A stretch of DNA of 64,000 nt, from contig CBFIHZ010000004.1 of NCBI GenBank assembly GCA_965662545.1, positions 1 through 64,000 on the forward strand, given 5' to 3'. Below, piece by piece: positions 34,115-41,945 of this stretch. Under the pieces are notes generated by a model, which did no database searches, was not told the DNA's origin, and saw only the letters and a list, made by a program, of their open reading frames with translations. The DNA comes from CPC320 sp002684375. GTDB taxonomy: Bacteria; Pseudomonadota; Alphaproteobacteria; Rhodobacterales; Rhodobacteraceae. The stretch's first letter is position 1; every line of letters begins with the position of its first letter. The translations under genes and the position numbers were made by a program.

Positions 34115-35509
34115 ATGGCACAAGATTCGTTTGACCTAATCGTGATTGGCGCAGGACCCGGAGGTTATGTTGCTGCAATCAGAGCGGCCCAGCTTGGCTT
34201 AAGTGTTGCGGTGATAGAGCGCGAACATATGGGCGGGATTTGCCTGAATTGGGGATGTATTCCGACCAAGGCAATGTTGCGGTCGTCTGAAGTCTTTCAT
34301 TTAATGCACCGGGCGAAAGAGTTTGGCCTGTCTGCCACGGGCATTGATTATGATCTGGATGCGGTGGTGAAACGGTCGCGGGGCGTGGCCAAACAATTGA
34401 GCGGTGGCGTGGGGCATTTGCTGAAAAAAAACAAAGTGAAAGCCATAATGGGCAGCGCGTCTTTGTCTGGCAAGGGGCGTGTGATGGTGACCACAAAAGC
34501 TGGCACTGAGGATTTGCATGCCAAGCATGTTGTTGTCGCAACCGGAGCGCGGGCGCGCGAATTGCCGGGTCTTGAGGCAGATGGCGATCTTGTCTGGTCT
34601 TACAAACATGCGTTGACGCCAAAACGCATGCCCAAAAGACTTTTAGTGATTGGCTCTGGAGCGATCGGGATCGAATTTGCCAGTTTTTACAATACACTGG
34701 GGGCCAAGACCACCGTGGTCGAAGTGATGGATCGCATTTTGCCAGTGGAAGATGAAGAAATTTCGGCTTTTGCCAAGAAGTCTTTTGTCAAGCAGGGTAT
34801 GGATATTCGCGAAAAAGCAATGGTCAAACAGCTGGATCGCGGCAAAGATACGGTCACGGCGCATATTGAGCAGAACGGAAAGGTCGAAACGTTGACCTTT
34901 GATACAGTTATTTCTGCTGTCGGGATTGTCGGTAACACCGAAGGCTTGGGGCTCGAGGCGCTGGGCGTCAAGATTGACCGCTCCCATGTGGTGACCGATG
35001 AGTATTGCCGCACTGGTGTCGAGGGGCTGTTTGCAATCGGAGATTTGGCCGGTGCGCCATGGCTGGCCCATAAAGCCAGTCACGAGGGCACGATGGTGGC
35101 TGAATTAATTGCGGGCGGGGCGCCGCATCCGGTCAAACCCGAAAGCATTGCGGGGTGCACTTATTGCTCACCGCAGATCGCCAGTGTGGGGCTGACCGAA
35201 GCCAAGGCAAAAGCCGCCGGGCATGACGTCAACGTTGGGCGGTTCCCGTTTATAGGCAACGGTAAAGCCATTGCGCTGGGCGAACCTGAGGGTATGATCA
35301 AGACTGTGTTTGATGCCATTACCGGTGAGCTGTTGGGCGCGCATATGGTTGGGGCCGAAGTGACTGAGTTGATACAGGGGTATGTGGTTGGCCGGCAAAT
35401 GGAAACCACCGAAGAAGACTTGATAAACACGGTATTCCCACACCCAACCCTGTCGGAAATGATGCATGAAAGCGTGTTGGATGCCTACGACCGTGTGATA
35501 CATATGTGA
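34115..35509 (+). CDS. lpdA: dihydrolipoyl dehydrogenase (E3)
   Basis: FAD-dependent pyridine nucleotide-disulfide oxidoreductase of 464 residues. It has the FAD fold FDLIVIGAGPGGYVAAIRAAQ, the redox disulfide GGICLNWGCIPTKAM (CxxxxC), the NAD fold LLVIGSGAIGIEFASFY, and the C-terminal catalytic His-Glu of TVFPHPTLSEMMHE. It re-oxidises lipoamide in 2-oxo acid dehydrogenase or glycine cleavage complexes. No E1/E2 genes are nearby, so it may be the general or a spare copy. The ATG at 34115 is set by GGAGGG seven bases before. Confidence 0.97.
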   Translation: MAQDSFDLIVIGAGPGGYVAAIRAAQLGLSVAVIEREHMGGICLNWGCIPTKAMLRSSEVFHLMHRAKEFGLSATGIDYDLDAVVKRSRGVAKQLSGGVGHLLKKNKVKAIMGSASLSGKGRVMVTTKAGTEDLHAKHVVVATGARARELPGLEADGDLVWSYKHALTPKRMPKRLLVIGSGAIGIEFASFYNTLGAKTTVVEVMDRILPVEDEEISAFAKKSFVKQGMDIREKAMVKQLDRGKDTVTAHIEQNGKVETLTFDTVISAVGIVGNTEGLGLEALGVKIDRSHVVTDEYCRTGVEGLFAIGDLAGAPWLAHKASHEGTMVAELIAGGAPHPVKPESIAGCTYCSPQIASVGLTEAKAKAAGHDVNVGRFPFIGNGKAIALGEPEGMIKTVFDAITGELLGAHMVGAEVTELIQGYVVGRQMETTEEDLINTVFPHPTLSEMMHESVLDAYDRVIHM

Positions 35510-35552
35510 CAATGCGTCGAGGCGCTGGTGGGTTCCGCGCTGATGCGCCGTC

Positions 35553-36188
35553 TCACAGAGGGGATTTCAAAGCCTTATCCTGAGGTTTTTCCACCCGCTG
35601 TGACCGCCAGACCTGCCAGGCCTCTGGGCTGTCCAAATCGGTGAGCGCGTGATTTCCCGGCAGCGTAACTTTGATCAGCCGGTGGTGGTTTTGTCGTAGA
35701 ATGGCGCGGCCACCCTGATCGCCAGTCAAGCTGCCAAGGGCGTCAAAAAATTCTGTGGGAAATATGACCGGATGCCCTGCGACGCCGTCTTTATTGGCGG
35801 CGCGGCAGATCATAGCTTGGTCGTGGTTGCGAAACGCCTCAAGCATCAACGCAAGATCTTGCTGTGTCAGATCGGGCATGTCTGCGGGCAGGATCATCAC
35901 CCCGTCACAATGATGCGGCAGCGCGGTGATGCCGGCGCGGATCGAGGCGGCCATCCCCTCACTGGGATCTGCCACTTCAACCACACCGAGGCTGTGACCT
36001 TCGAGACATGTATGGCGGGGATGTGGCCCGGCTGGCAGAGTTACGATAACATCGGATGCAACCGCACAGGCACGGTTTGCCACTTGAGCCAACAGTGGCA
36101 CGCCGTCAATTTGCTCCAGTAATTTATCGCGGCCCCGCATGCGACGTGCGGCACCGGCGGCGGGGATAAGGACAGCAACACAGCTCAT
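35553..36188 (-). CDS. MobA/MocA-like nucleotidyltransferase
   Basis: NTP-transferase-fold protein of 211 residues. The nucleotide-binding N-terminus AVLIPAAGAARRMRGRDKLLEQIDGVPLL, the metal-site segment VMILPADMPDLT and the substrate loop KDGVAGHPVIFP match the MobA/MocA-like group, which transfers CMP or GMP to molybdopterin. No xanthine- or CO-dehydrogenase genes are linked, so whether it acts on molybdenum cofactor is not certain. It is convergent with lpdA. Confidence 0.87.
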   Translation of the reverse strand: MSCVAVLIPAAGAARRMRGRDKLLEQIDGVPLLAQVANRACAVASDVIVTLPAGPHPRHTCLEGHSLGVVEVADPSEGMAASIRAGITALPHHCDGVMILPADMPDLTQQDLALMLEAFRNHDQAMICRAANKDGVAGHPVIFPTEFFDALGSLTGDQGGRAILRQNHHRLIKVTLPGNHALTDLDSPEAWQVWRSQRVEKPQDKALKSPL

Positions 36189-36414
36189 GGATTATTCGCA
36201 CTCAGCCTATGGCGACACGCAAAGCGTCTTTTGACCTGCCTATACCAGATGGCGTGCTCAGGCAAACATTGTACGTTTTGTTGCGGGTTTTGTCAGCCCA
36301 TCGTTTTCGCATAGGCAGTGTTTTGAAACCCCAAACTTTGAGGGAGATACGAGGCCGAATCTCACGGGACCTTTGCTGCATCCTGCTCACCCCCGGAACG
36401 GTTGGCTTGTGCGT

Positions 36415-36663
36415 CTAATCTGTACCGCTGTTTGGCTCACTCGCACATTTTGCTTGTAAGTATTCCAACACAAAAATGCGAATGGCCGAGGCCAACCCGG
36501 CCTCAAAACCGCGTGCTTCGTCGATTTCGGCTGCCAAGACGTTGATAGCAGTGTTTTTCTCTTCGGCAATCTGTCGAAACGCTAACCAAAAAGGGTCTTC
36601 CAACGAAACGCTGGTGCGGTGACCCTTGAGTGTGAGCGAACGTTTGACAGGCCGGGCGCTCAT
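36415..36663 (-). CDS. ribbon-helix-helix domain protein
   Basis: Small protein of 82 residues. KRSLTLKGHRTSVSLEDPFWLAFRQIAEEKNTAINVLAAEID is an RHH_4-type ribbon-helix-helix, a likely DNA-binding regulator. Its ATG overlaps the stop of the DUF4169 gene (ATGA), third in the fumC operon. This trio is a recurrent arrangement in Rhodobacterales; the targets are unknown. An Arg-rich N-terminus and a helical C-terminus follow the family pattern. Confidence 0.88.
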   Translation of the reverse strand: MSARPVKRSLTLKGHRTSVSLEDPFWLAFRQIAEEKNTAINVLAAEIDEARGFEAGLASAIRIFVLEYLQAKCASEPNSGTD

Positions 36664-36836
36664 GGGTCGCGCCGGTGGCCATCAAGCGTTCTAACCGCTT
36701 TATCAGAGCGCACTTTTTGCAGGGCTTTACTGGCTTTACTCTGGCCGTGTACTGCCACGTTTTGCGTGGCTTGCATCTTTTTTTCCTGTCGCGCCTTTTG
36801 TTTGCGCACCCGGTTTAAATTGACCGGCTGCGTCAT
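36660..36836 (-). CDS. DUF4169 family small basic protein
   Basis: Protein of 58 residues, very basic: it begins MTQPVNLNRVRKQKARQEKK and ends RSDKAVRTLDGHRRDP. The VNLNR-K-K-AR start and the RTLDGHRR end are the DUF4169 signature. It overlaps fumC by one base (TAATG) and the ribbon-helix-helix gene by four (ATGA), so all three are coupled. Function is unknown; the charge suggests nucleic-acid or ribosome contact. It is easily missed because of its length. Confidence 0.88.
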   Translation of the reverse strand: MTQPVNLNRVRKQKARQEKKMQATQNVAVHGQSKASKALQKVRSDKAVRTLDGHRRDP

Positions 36837-38227
36837 TATTTCGGACCTATCATATTTTCGGGGCGCACCACGCGGTCGAAGGTATCCGCATCGACAAAGC
36901 CCAAGGCGATCGCCTCGTGCTTCAGGGTTGTGCCGTTTTGATGCGCCGTTTTGGCCACTTTGGTGGCATTATCATAGCCGATCTCAGGAGCCAGCGCTGT
37001 GACCAACATCAACGATTCGCGCATCAGTTTTTCAATTCGGTCTTCATCTGCGGCCAAATCCTTGATCAGGTTATCGGTAAAAGCTGAGACGGCATCACCA
37101 AGTAACTGCATGGATTGTAGCACGTTGTAGGCCATCATCGGCTTGTAAACGTTCAGCTCAAAATGACCTTGTGATCCGGCAAAGCCAACGGCGGCATCAT
37201 TGCCCATCACATGAACACACACTTGGGTGAGTGCTTCGCATTGGGTGGGGTTGACCTTGCCGGGCATAATCGAACTTCCGGGTTCATTTTCGGGCAGGAT
37301 CAATTCGCCCAGACCGCAGCGGGGACCAGAGCCAAGAAGCCGGATGTCATTGGCGATTTTAAACAGGCTGCCAGAGACAACCCTGAGTGCGCCAGAGATT
37401 TCCACCATTGCATCGTGGGCGGCGAGGGCTTCGAATTTATTGGGCGCCGTGACGAACGGCAGGCCGGTGATTTGCGCCATATTGGCCGCCACCATTTCAG
37501 ACCAGCCCGTCTTGGTATTCAGACCCGTACCGACCGCTGTGCCGCCTTGGGCGAGTTCATAGATCCGCCCCAATGCATCTTTAACGCGCTGGATACCCAT
37601 GGCCACTTGATGGCTGTAGCCGGAAAATTCCTGGCTGAGGGTGAGGGGGGTGGCGTCTTGGGTATGGGTGCGGCCGATTTTGATGATTCCATCGAATTCG
37701 ACAATTTTTGCCTGTAGTCCTGCCTGCAGTTTTTCCAACGCGGGCAACAGCACGTCGCGGGCACTCATTGCCGTGGCGATATGCATCGCAGTGGGGAAGG
37801 TGTCATTAGACGATTGGCCCATATTGCAGTGGTCATTGGGATGCACTGGATCTTTCGAACCGATCACACCGCCAAGTATTTCAATCGCGCGATTTGCGAT
37901 CACCTCGTTTGAGTTCATATTTGATTGCGTGCCCGATCCGGTTTGCCAGACCACCAGTGGGAAATTGTCGTCTAACTTGCCCTCGATAACTTCACTGGCG
38001 GCTTGGGTGATCGCAACGCCGCGGCGCTCATCCAAAGCGCCTAGGGTCATATTGGCCTCGGCACAGGCTTTTTTGATCACACCCAGCGCACGGACAATGG
38101 CAACAGGTTGTTTTTCCCAGCCGATTGGAAAGTTAATAATCGAGCGCTGCGTTTGCGCACCCCAATATTTGTTTGATGGCACCTCAAGGGGACCAAAGCT
38201 ATCGGTTTCGGTGCGCGTCTGCTTCAT
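36836..38227 (-). CDS. fumC: fumarate hydratase class II
   Basis: Fumarase of 463 residues converting fumarate to malate in the TCA cycle, oxygen-stable, no iron-sulfur cluster. The signature GSSIMPGKVNPTQCEA is complete, with SGTQSNMNSNEV and TQDATPLTLSQEFSGY as other active-site segments. The tetrameric superfamily fold and length are standard. First gene of a three-gene operon with DUF4169 and a ribbon-helix-helix protein. Confidence 0.98.
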   Translation of the reverse strand: MKQTRTETDSFGPLEVPSNKYWGAQTQRSIINFPIGWEKQPVAIVRALGVIKKACAEANMTLGALDERRGVAITQAASEVIEGKLDDNFPLVVWQTGSGTQSNMNSNEVIANRAIEILGGVIGSKDPVHPNDHCNMGQSSNDTFPTAMHIATAMSARDVLLPALEKLQAGLQAKIVEFDGIIKIGRTHTQDATPLTLSQEFSGYSHQVAMGIQRVKDALGRIYELAQGGTAVGTGLNTKTGWSEMVAANMAQITGLPFVTAPNKFEALAAHDAMVEISGALRVVSGSLFKIANDIRLLGSGPRCGLGELILPENEPGSSIMPGKVNPTQCEALTQVCVHVMGNDAAVGFAGSQGHFELNVYKPMMAYNVLQSMQLLGDAVSAFTDNLIKDLAADEDRIEKLMRESLMLVTALAPEIGYDNATKVAKTAHQNGTTLKHEAIALGFVDADTFDRVVRPENMIGPK

Positions 38228-38608
38228 GTTATTCTCCTACCACTTTACACTTTGCCTATAACCCAGTTTGAACCAAGGTGCATAGGTAACTTGAAGAATC
38301 ATGTCAGTTTTTCGCGGGGATACGGATTTTCACTGTATAGGCTGGATAAAAACAGCTTTAGACTTGATGTTTTATCCCAGATTGCCCTTTTGCTGGTTTC
38401 AATCCTGCATGTCGTCAGGACGCTATAACCATACCTAAACAGACTGTGTTTCAGACCCGGGTGAAAGCCGAATAAGGGCAACGGTGTAGGGCCCAGTATT
38501 GGATTCAGGTGCTATGGGACGCGGCAATTTGACAATGAGAAATAATCGTCAAAAACAAACACCCCTCACGAGGGAGGGGTATCGCAGAAGAGGTATTGAG
38601 CGTAAGGG
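38228..38608. other. 381-base intergenic region
   Basis: No supported gene. It holds the fumC promoter at the right-hand side of the fumC start and the terminator of the FlgM-like gene at 38551-38580. The remaining middle part shows nothing I recognise. Confidence 0.5.
38551..38580 (-). terminator. rho-independent terminator of the FlgM-like gene
   Basis: Perfect 7-base stem ACCCCTC (38561-38567) / GAGGGGT (38574-38580) with a six-base loop; on the minus strand it is followed by GTTTGTTTTT. It lies 28 bases after the stop of the gene ending at 38609. Confidence 0.8.
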
Positions 38609-39001
38609 TTAGACCATATCTTGGTAAGCTTTTTGAAGCGCATCTACAACTTTGGCTGAATCATAAATATAGGTGCCTGCTTTGATCTCATTCCTGACCT
38701 CCGTCACAGCAGTCAGATCGACTGGTGCGGGCAATTTCTTCATTGAAGAGATCACCTGATTTGTAACCGAGTTGATTTCCATGGCTACTTTTGCGGTGGT
38801 GCTGGCGGCCATGACCATTGCCGCGCCCGTATTTTTGGTCGCGTAGGTGCCTGTCTGGTCAATAGAAGCAGCTAGGACATCGCCTGCTGTAGAGTTCTGG
38901 CTCACGGCCTGCTTCGTTTTCTCATTGCCGCCGGACTTAACCGGATTGGGTAACGGAATTTTGCCACTGGCGCCCGCTATTCCTTGGATTGACTCAGACA
39001 T
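38609..39001 (-). CDS. FlgM-like small protein (possible anti-sigma-28 factor)
   Basis: Predicted product of 130 residues, cytoplasmic. The N-terminal half is Ser/Thr/Ala-rich and low in structure. The C-terminal part, VTEVRNEIKAGTYIYDSAKVVDALQKAYQDM read from residue 98, follows the FlgM pattern (a helix, I-x-x-G-x-Y, then a second helix ending in a Leu/Tyr-rich run) that binds the flagellar sigma factor. It is longer than FlgM of enterics (97). AAGGAG lies six bases before the ATG, and a strong terminator follows. Alternatives are a flagellar accessory protein or an unknown secreted factor. The family call is by eye. Confidence 0.5.
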   Translation of the reverse strand: MSESIQGIAGASGKIPLPNPVKSGGNEKTKQAVSQNSTAGDVLAASIDQTGTYATKNTGAAMVMAASTTAKVAMEINSVTNQVISSMKKLPAPVDLTAVTEVRNEIKAGTYIYDSAKVVDALQKAYQDMV

Positions 39002-39022
39002 AACTTATCTCCTTCAGCTGTT

Positions 39023-39048
39023 AGAACGACCAGATCGTGCCAACTTTA
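39023..39048 (-). promoter_or_regulatory. possible sigma-28-like promoter of the FlgM-like gene
   Basis: On the minus strand TAAAGTTG, ten bases, then GTCGTTCT resembles the flagellar TAAAGTTT-N11-GCCGATAA, with the spacer one shorter and the -10 degenerate. It lies 22 bases before the start codon, so the leader would be very short. Confidence 0.25.
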
Positions 39049-39264
39049 ATGCTGGTAGATAAAATAATTTCAAAAACTTTGTAATTCATTAGCCAATCTA
39101 AAGATCGATGTCGTCGGGCGAATGCGGCTTGCCGATTAATGCGTGCGACCATTCGCGTTTGGTCTCTGATTAAAAGCCAGCCGCAGGGCGTTGTTTCCCG
39201 TCGGTTGGCCTCAAAGTTTGTTTGTATCATTGGGCAAGAAAATGCCCGCCAACGCCTAATTGGT

Positions 39265-39663
39265 TTATGCGACCTTTTCTATTGCGCCCCCCGCCTTGAG
39301 CCAAGCTGTGAATCCGCCCTCGATATGGGCGACCGGTGCCAGACCCATTTCCATCGCCAACTGAGCACTCAATGCCGACCGCCAAGCGCTGGCACAGTAG
39401 AATACATAGGTTTTATCCTGATTGAAGATGTCTTTGTGATACGGGCTGTCGGGGTCAATCCAGAACTCCAGCATACCGCGGGGACAGGAGAAAGCACCGG
39501 GAATTTTGCCGCTGCGCTTGATTTCACGGATGTCACGTAGATCGACAAGAACATGTCGGTCGCTGTCGACAAGTGCCTTGGCTTCGTCCAGTGGGATTGT
39601 GGTGACCACTTTGTTGGCTTCTGCCAAAAGGGCCTTAATGCCTTTGGTGATTGTCTGTGCCAT
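39265..39663 (-). CDS. rhodanese-like sulfurtransferase
   Basis: Single-domain rhodanese of 132 residues. The fold starts at IPLDEAKALV with LVDLRDIREIKRSG; the active-site loop is FYCASAWRSA with Cys90 as the persulfide carrier, followed by HIEGGFTAWLKAGG. It moves sulfane sulfur to a thiol or cyanide acceptor. It is the last gene of the methanethiol-oxidase operon, 12 bases after the CoA-binding gene, so it may handle sulfide-derived sulfur from that reaction. No signal peptide. Confidence 0.92.
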   Translation of the reverse strand: MAQTITKGIKALLAEANKVVTTIPLDEAKALVDSDRHVLVDLRDIREIKRSGKIPGAFSCPRGMLEFWIDPDSPYHKDIFNQDKTYVFYCASAWRSALSAQLAMEMGLAPVAHIEGGFTAWLKAGGAIEKVA

Positions 39664-39675
39664 TACTGAAAAACC

Positions 39676-40134
39676 CTATATAGAAAGGTGAAGTTTTGGT
39701 TTCCAAAAAGGCCGGAATAATTCAATTTTTGGACAGCGGTTCATCACCACTTTCATACCCGCGTCTTCGGCTATTTTGGCCGCATCAGGATGGGTGACCC
39801 CAATTTGGCCCCACAGCACCTTTGCTCCGATTGCCACGGCTTCTTGCGCGATGCGTGGCAATTCACTGGCGTTGCGAAATACTTCAACCATATCCACCGG
39901 CCGGTCAATGGCCTCGAGCGAGGGATAGACTTTCAGGCCGCGAATTTCTTGCCCCGCCAGACCGGGGTTGACGGGGATCATGTCATAACCGGTTTCATGC
40001 AGGACCCGCAGCACGCCATAGCTGAACTTGGTCTTATCGCCACTGGCCCCAACCATTGCGATGGATTTAACACTGCTGAGAATATCTTGCAGGTATGTTT
40101 CTGAATAGGGCTCTTCGTGGTTCATATAACTCAT
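39676..40134 (-). CDS. CoA-binding domain protein (YccU-like)
   Basis: Rossmann-fold CoA-binding protein of 152 residues. The motif VGASGDKTKFSYGVLRVL binds the nucleotide of CoA; VNPGLAGQEIRGLKVYPSL and VVMNRCPKIELFRP are the other conserved blocks. The exact role of YccU-like proteins is unknown; a link to acyl-CoA or CoA-persulfide handling would fit the sulfur operon but is inference. Its ATG overlaps the ferredoxin stop (ATGA). Confidence 0.9.
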   Translation of the reverse strand: MSYMNHEEPYSETYLQDILSSVKSIAMVGASGDKTKFSYGVLRVLHETGYDMIPVNPGLAGQEIRGLKVYPSLEAIDRPVDMVEVFRNASELPRIAQEAVAIGAKVLWGQIGVTHPDAAKIAEDAGMKVVMNRCPKIELFRPFWKPKLHLSI

Positions 40135-40502
40135 TGCTTTTCCTCCAAGGGGCGCGCGATATCGGCTTTCAACTCATGCGCGGCTAAAGGGTCTAAAAAC
40201 GGGTTGCGATAAAGTTTGTCATGGCTGTCGACCCCGACCTCAATGACACAATCCGTGACCGGGCGCGCCACGCATAGGATCACATAGCCATCGTTGATTT
40301 GACGGTTGTTCAGCGCGACCTGTGCTTTTTGATGTATCTCGCCTGAAATCAACTTGGCCGCGCAGGTGATGCAGCCACCGTACTTACAGCCGTAGGGAAG
40401 ATCGACGCCCTGTTCTTTAAGACTGTCCAGCAGCGGTTTGCGATGGTCGACCAGAAAGGTTTGACCCTGCCGGTTGGCGAGTGTGATTCTGCGCTCGGTC
40501 AT
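40131..40502 (-). CDS. plant-type [2Fe-2S] ferredoxin
   Basis: Ferredoxin of 123 residues. Cluster ligands are Cys in PYGCKYGGCITCAAKL (Cx4Cx2C) and a distant Cys in VILCVARPV, the plant/vertebrate-type arrangement common in oxygenase electron chains. It lies two bases after the methanethiol-oxidase stop and overlaps the CoA-binding gene. It is therefore a dedicated redox partner candidate for that enzyme or for the rhodanese branch; no ferredoxin reductase gene is linked. Electron transfer in the pathway is inferred, not shown. Confidence 0.92.
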   Translation of the reverse strand: MTERRITLANRQGQTFLVDHRKPLLDSLKEQGVDLPYGCKYGGCITCAAKLISGEIHQKAQVALNNRQINDGYVILCVARPVTDCVIEVGVDSHDKLYRNPFLDPLAAHELKADIARPLEEKQ

Positions 40503-40504
40503 CT

Positions 40505-41863
40505 CTAAAGCCAGATATCAGAGGTGCAGTCTCCGCCGGGATAGCGGGTCTCATGGCAGCGTGAGGGTCCGTTTGGTTCTTTGCCGAAATCGACGACAAA
40601 GTTTGGATCGATTTCCATTCCGCCATTTTCAGTGTCGCAGTTGATCATCAGCATGCAGCCACCGTTGGTGCGAATTTCGGGGTAAAACTGATTGTCCCAA
40701 GTCGAGAAGAGCGAAGTGGTCACATAGAGGCGTTTGCCATCCAGGCTAAGCTGGATCATCTGTGGCCCGCCGGTGACCTGTACGCCGTTGACTTCGGGCG
40801 CTTTGCCCAGCAAGCCACCCATCCAAACCTGTCCGGTCAGTTTGGCATTATGAGGGTCGCTGATGTCATATTGCCGGATGTCGCCATGCAGCCAGTTGCA
40901 AAAATAGATATATTTGTCGTCCATCGATAGCAAAATAACCGTGATCACACCGGGGACGGGGATTGGCCATTCTGGATGCGGCTCATTCTCGACATCGATA
41001 ATTTTTTCCCACTGCCATTTGCCATCAGCGTCTTTCCACCAGTGAATGATATTGGACGATAGCGCCGCGCCGACAAACCCGTGGGTGCTGTCGGGATTAT
41101 GGTGAAAACGTACTTCCAGAGGCACGAGACCATCCTCGCCCAGATACATAGTTTCCTCGACGCGCTTTTCTTCGAAATTCCAAAAATGGATTTCGCGGCC
41201 ATATTTCAAATGGCCAACTTCTTCGAGGTCAAACCCGGGCATGAAAGTGTTGGGGGCGGCCCACTCGGAACTGACCATCACGTTGTGGCGGGGTTGATAC
41301 CAGAAATCATAGCCGAATTTTATATCGCCCATGTCATTTTCCCAACGACCGACAATTTCAAAGTTTTCGTTGAGGTGTAAATAGCCGCCGGGTGCGTTGC
41401 CTTGGGCATCGCCGAGCATCGAAATGATGATGTCCGAGCCCAAGCAATGCACTGTATGTGGTGCTGAAAGGTTGGTTTTTGCTTTGATATCCGCGCCTTC
41501 AATCACCATATGCAGCTTTGGATTGCGTGGGTCATCAAGGCAATCGACAATGTGCAAGTTTGAGGACCGCACCCCCGGAACAATCAAATACCTGCGCTCT
41601 TTTCCAGGTACATCATGGCACGAAGAACAGGCGTTCCAACCCATATGGTGCAGCTCGTCACCGATGCCTGGTACCTCAAGACGACTGATCACCTGACTAT
41701 AGGTCGGGCTTTGTGGATCGGCATCAATCGTGGCCAAGTAATCGGGTTTTTGGATGCCCGTGCCAGTATAGATGGCAATTGTATAAAGCAGTTTTTCATG
41801 TGGCGCTTGCATCGCATCGCTCGGAGAGGCGTAGCCGGGTCCACAACAAATCTTGTCCTGCAT
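40505..41863 (-). CDS. mtoX: methanethiol oxidase / selenium-binding protein SBP56 family
   Basis: Enzyme of 452 residues of the SELENBP1/MtoX family, which oxidises methanethiol to formaldehyde, sulfide and H2O2. Family landmarks are the N-terminal CCGPGYASPSDAM, DELHHMGWNACSSCHDVP (His and Cys of the metal site), SAPHTVHCLGSDIIISMLGD, EVRFHHNPDSTHGFVGAALS and ETRYPGGDCTSDIWL. The ATG at 41863 follows GAAAGGG; extensions to 41887 or 41911 add no signal peptide, unlike the periplasmic Hyphomicrobium enzyme, so this one may be cytosolic. The operon continues with ferredoxin, CoA-binding and rhodanese genes; an IclR gene is divergent across the palindrome at 41916-41930. Confidence 0.9.
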   Translation of the reverse strand: MQDKICCGPGYASPSDAMQAPHEKLLYTIAIYTGTGIQKPDYLATIDADPQSPTYSQVISRLEVPGIGDELHHMGWNACSSCHDVPGKERRYLIVPGVRSSNLHIVDCLDDPRNPKLHMVIEGADIKAKTNLSAPHTVHCLGSDIIISMLGDAQGNAPGGYLHLNENFEIVGRWENDMGDIKFGYDFWYQPRHNVMVSSEWAAPNTFMPGFDLEEVGHLKYGREIHFWNFEEKRVEETMYLGEDGLVPLEVRFHHNPDSTHGFVGAALSSNIIHWWKDADGKWQWEKIIDVENEPHPEWPIPVPGVITVILLSMDDKYIYFCNWLHGDIRQYDISDPHNAKLTGQVWMGGLLGKAPEVNGVQVTGGPQMIQLSLDGKRLYVTTSLFSTWDNQFYPEIRTNGGCMLMINCDTENGGMEIDPNFVVDFGKEPNGPSRCHETRYPGGDCTSDIWL

Positions 41864-41915
41864 CTGTGCCCTTTCAGATAAAACCATTGCAAGTCGACGT
41901 AAAATTTTCATATAG

Positions 41916-41930
41916 TAAGAAACTTTCTTA
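41916..41930. promoter_or_regulatory. palindromic operator between mtoX and iclR
   Basis: TAAGAAA-C-TTTCTTA, perfect 7-base arms around one base, 53 bases from the mtoX start and 16 from the iclR start. IclR proteins bind such short A+T-rich palindromes in divergent regions, so it probably controls both genes. Confidence 0.6.
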
Positions 41931-41945
41931 GTAAATGAGAATATT

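Noticed and set aside
36202..36418. Short frames on both strands between the MobA-like and ribbon-helix-helix genes
   Set aside because: No ribosome site, no family and the two frames overlap; treated as non-coding.
38299..38481. Short minus-strand frame between fumC and the FlgM-like gene
   Set aside because: No ribosome site, odd composition and no family.
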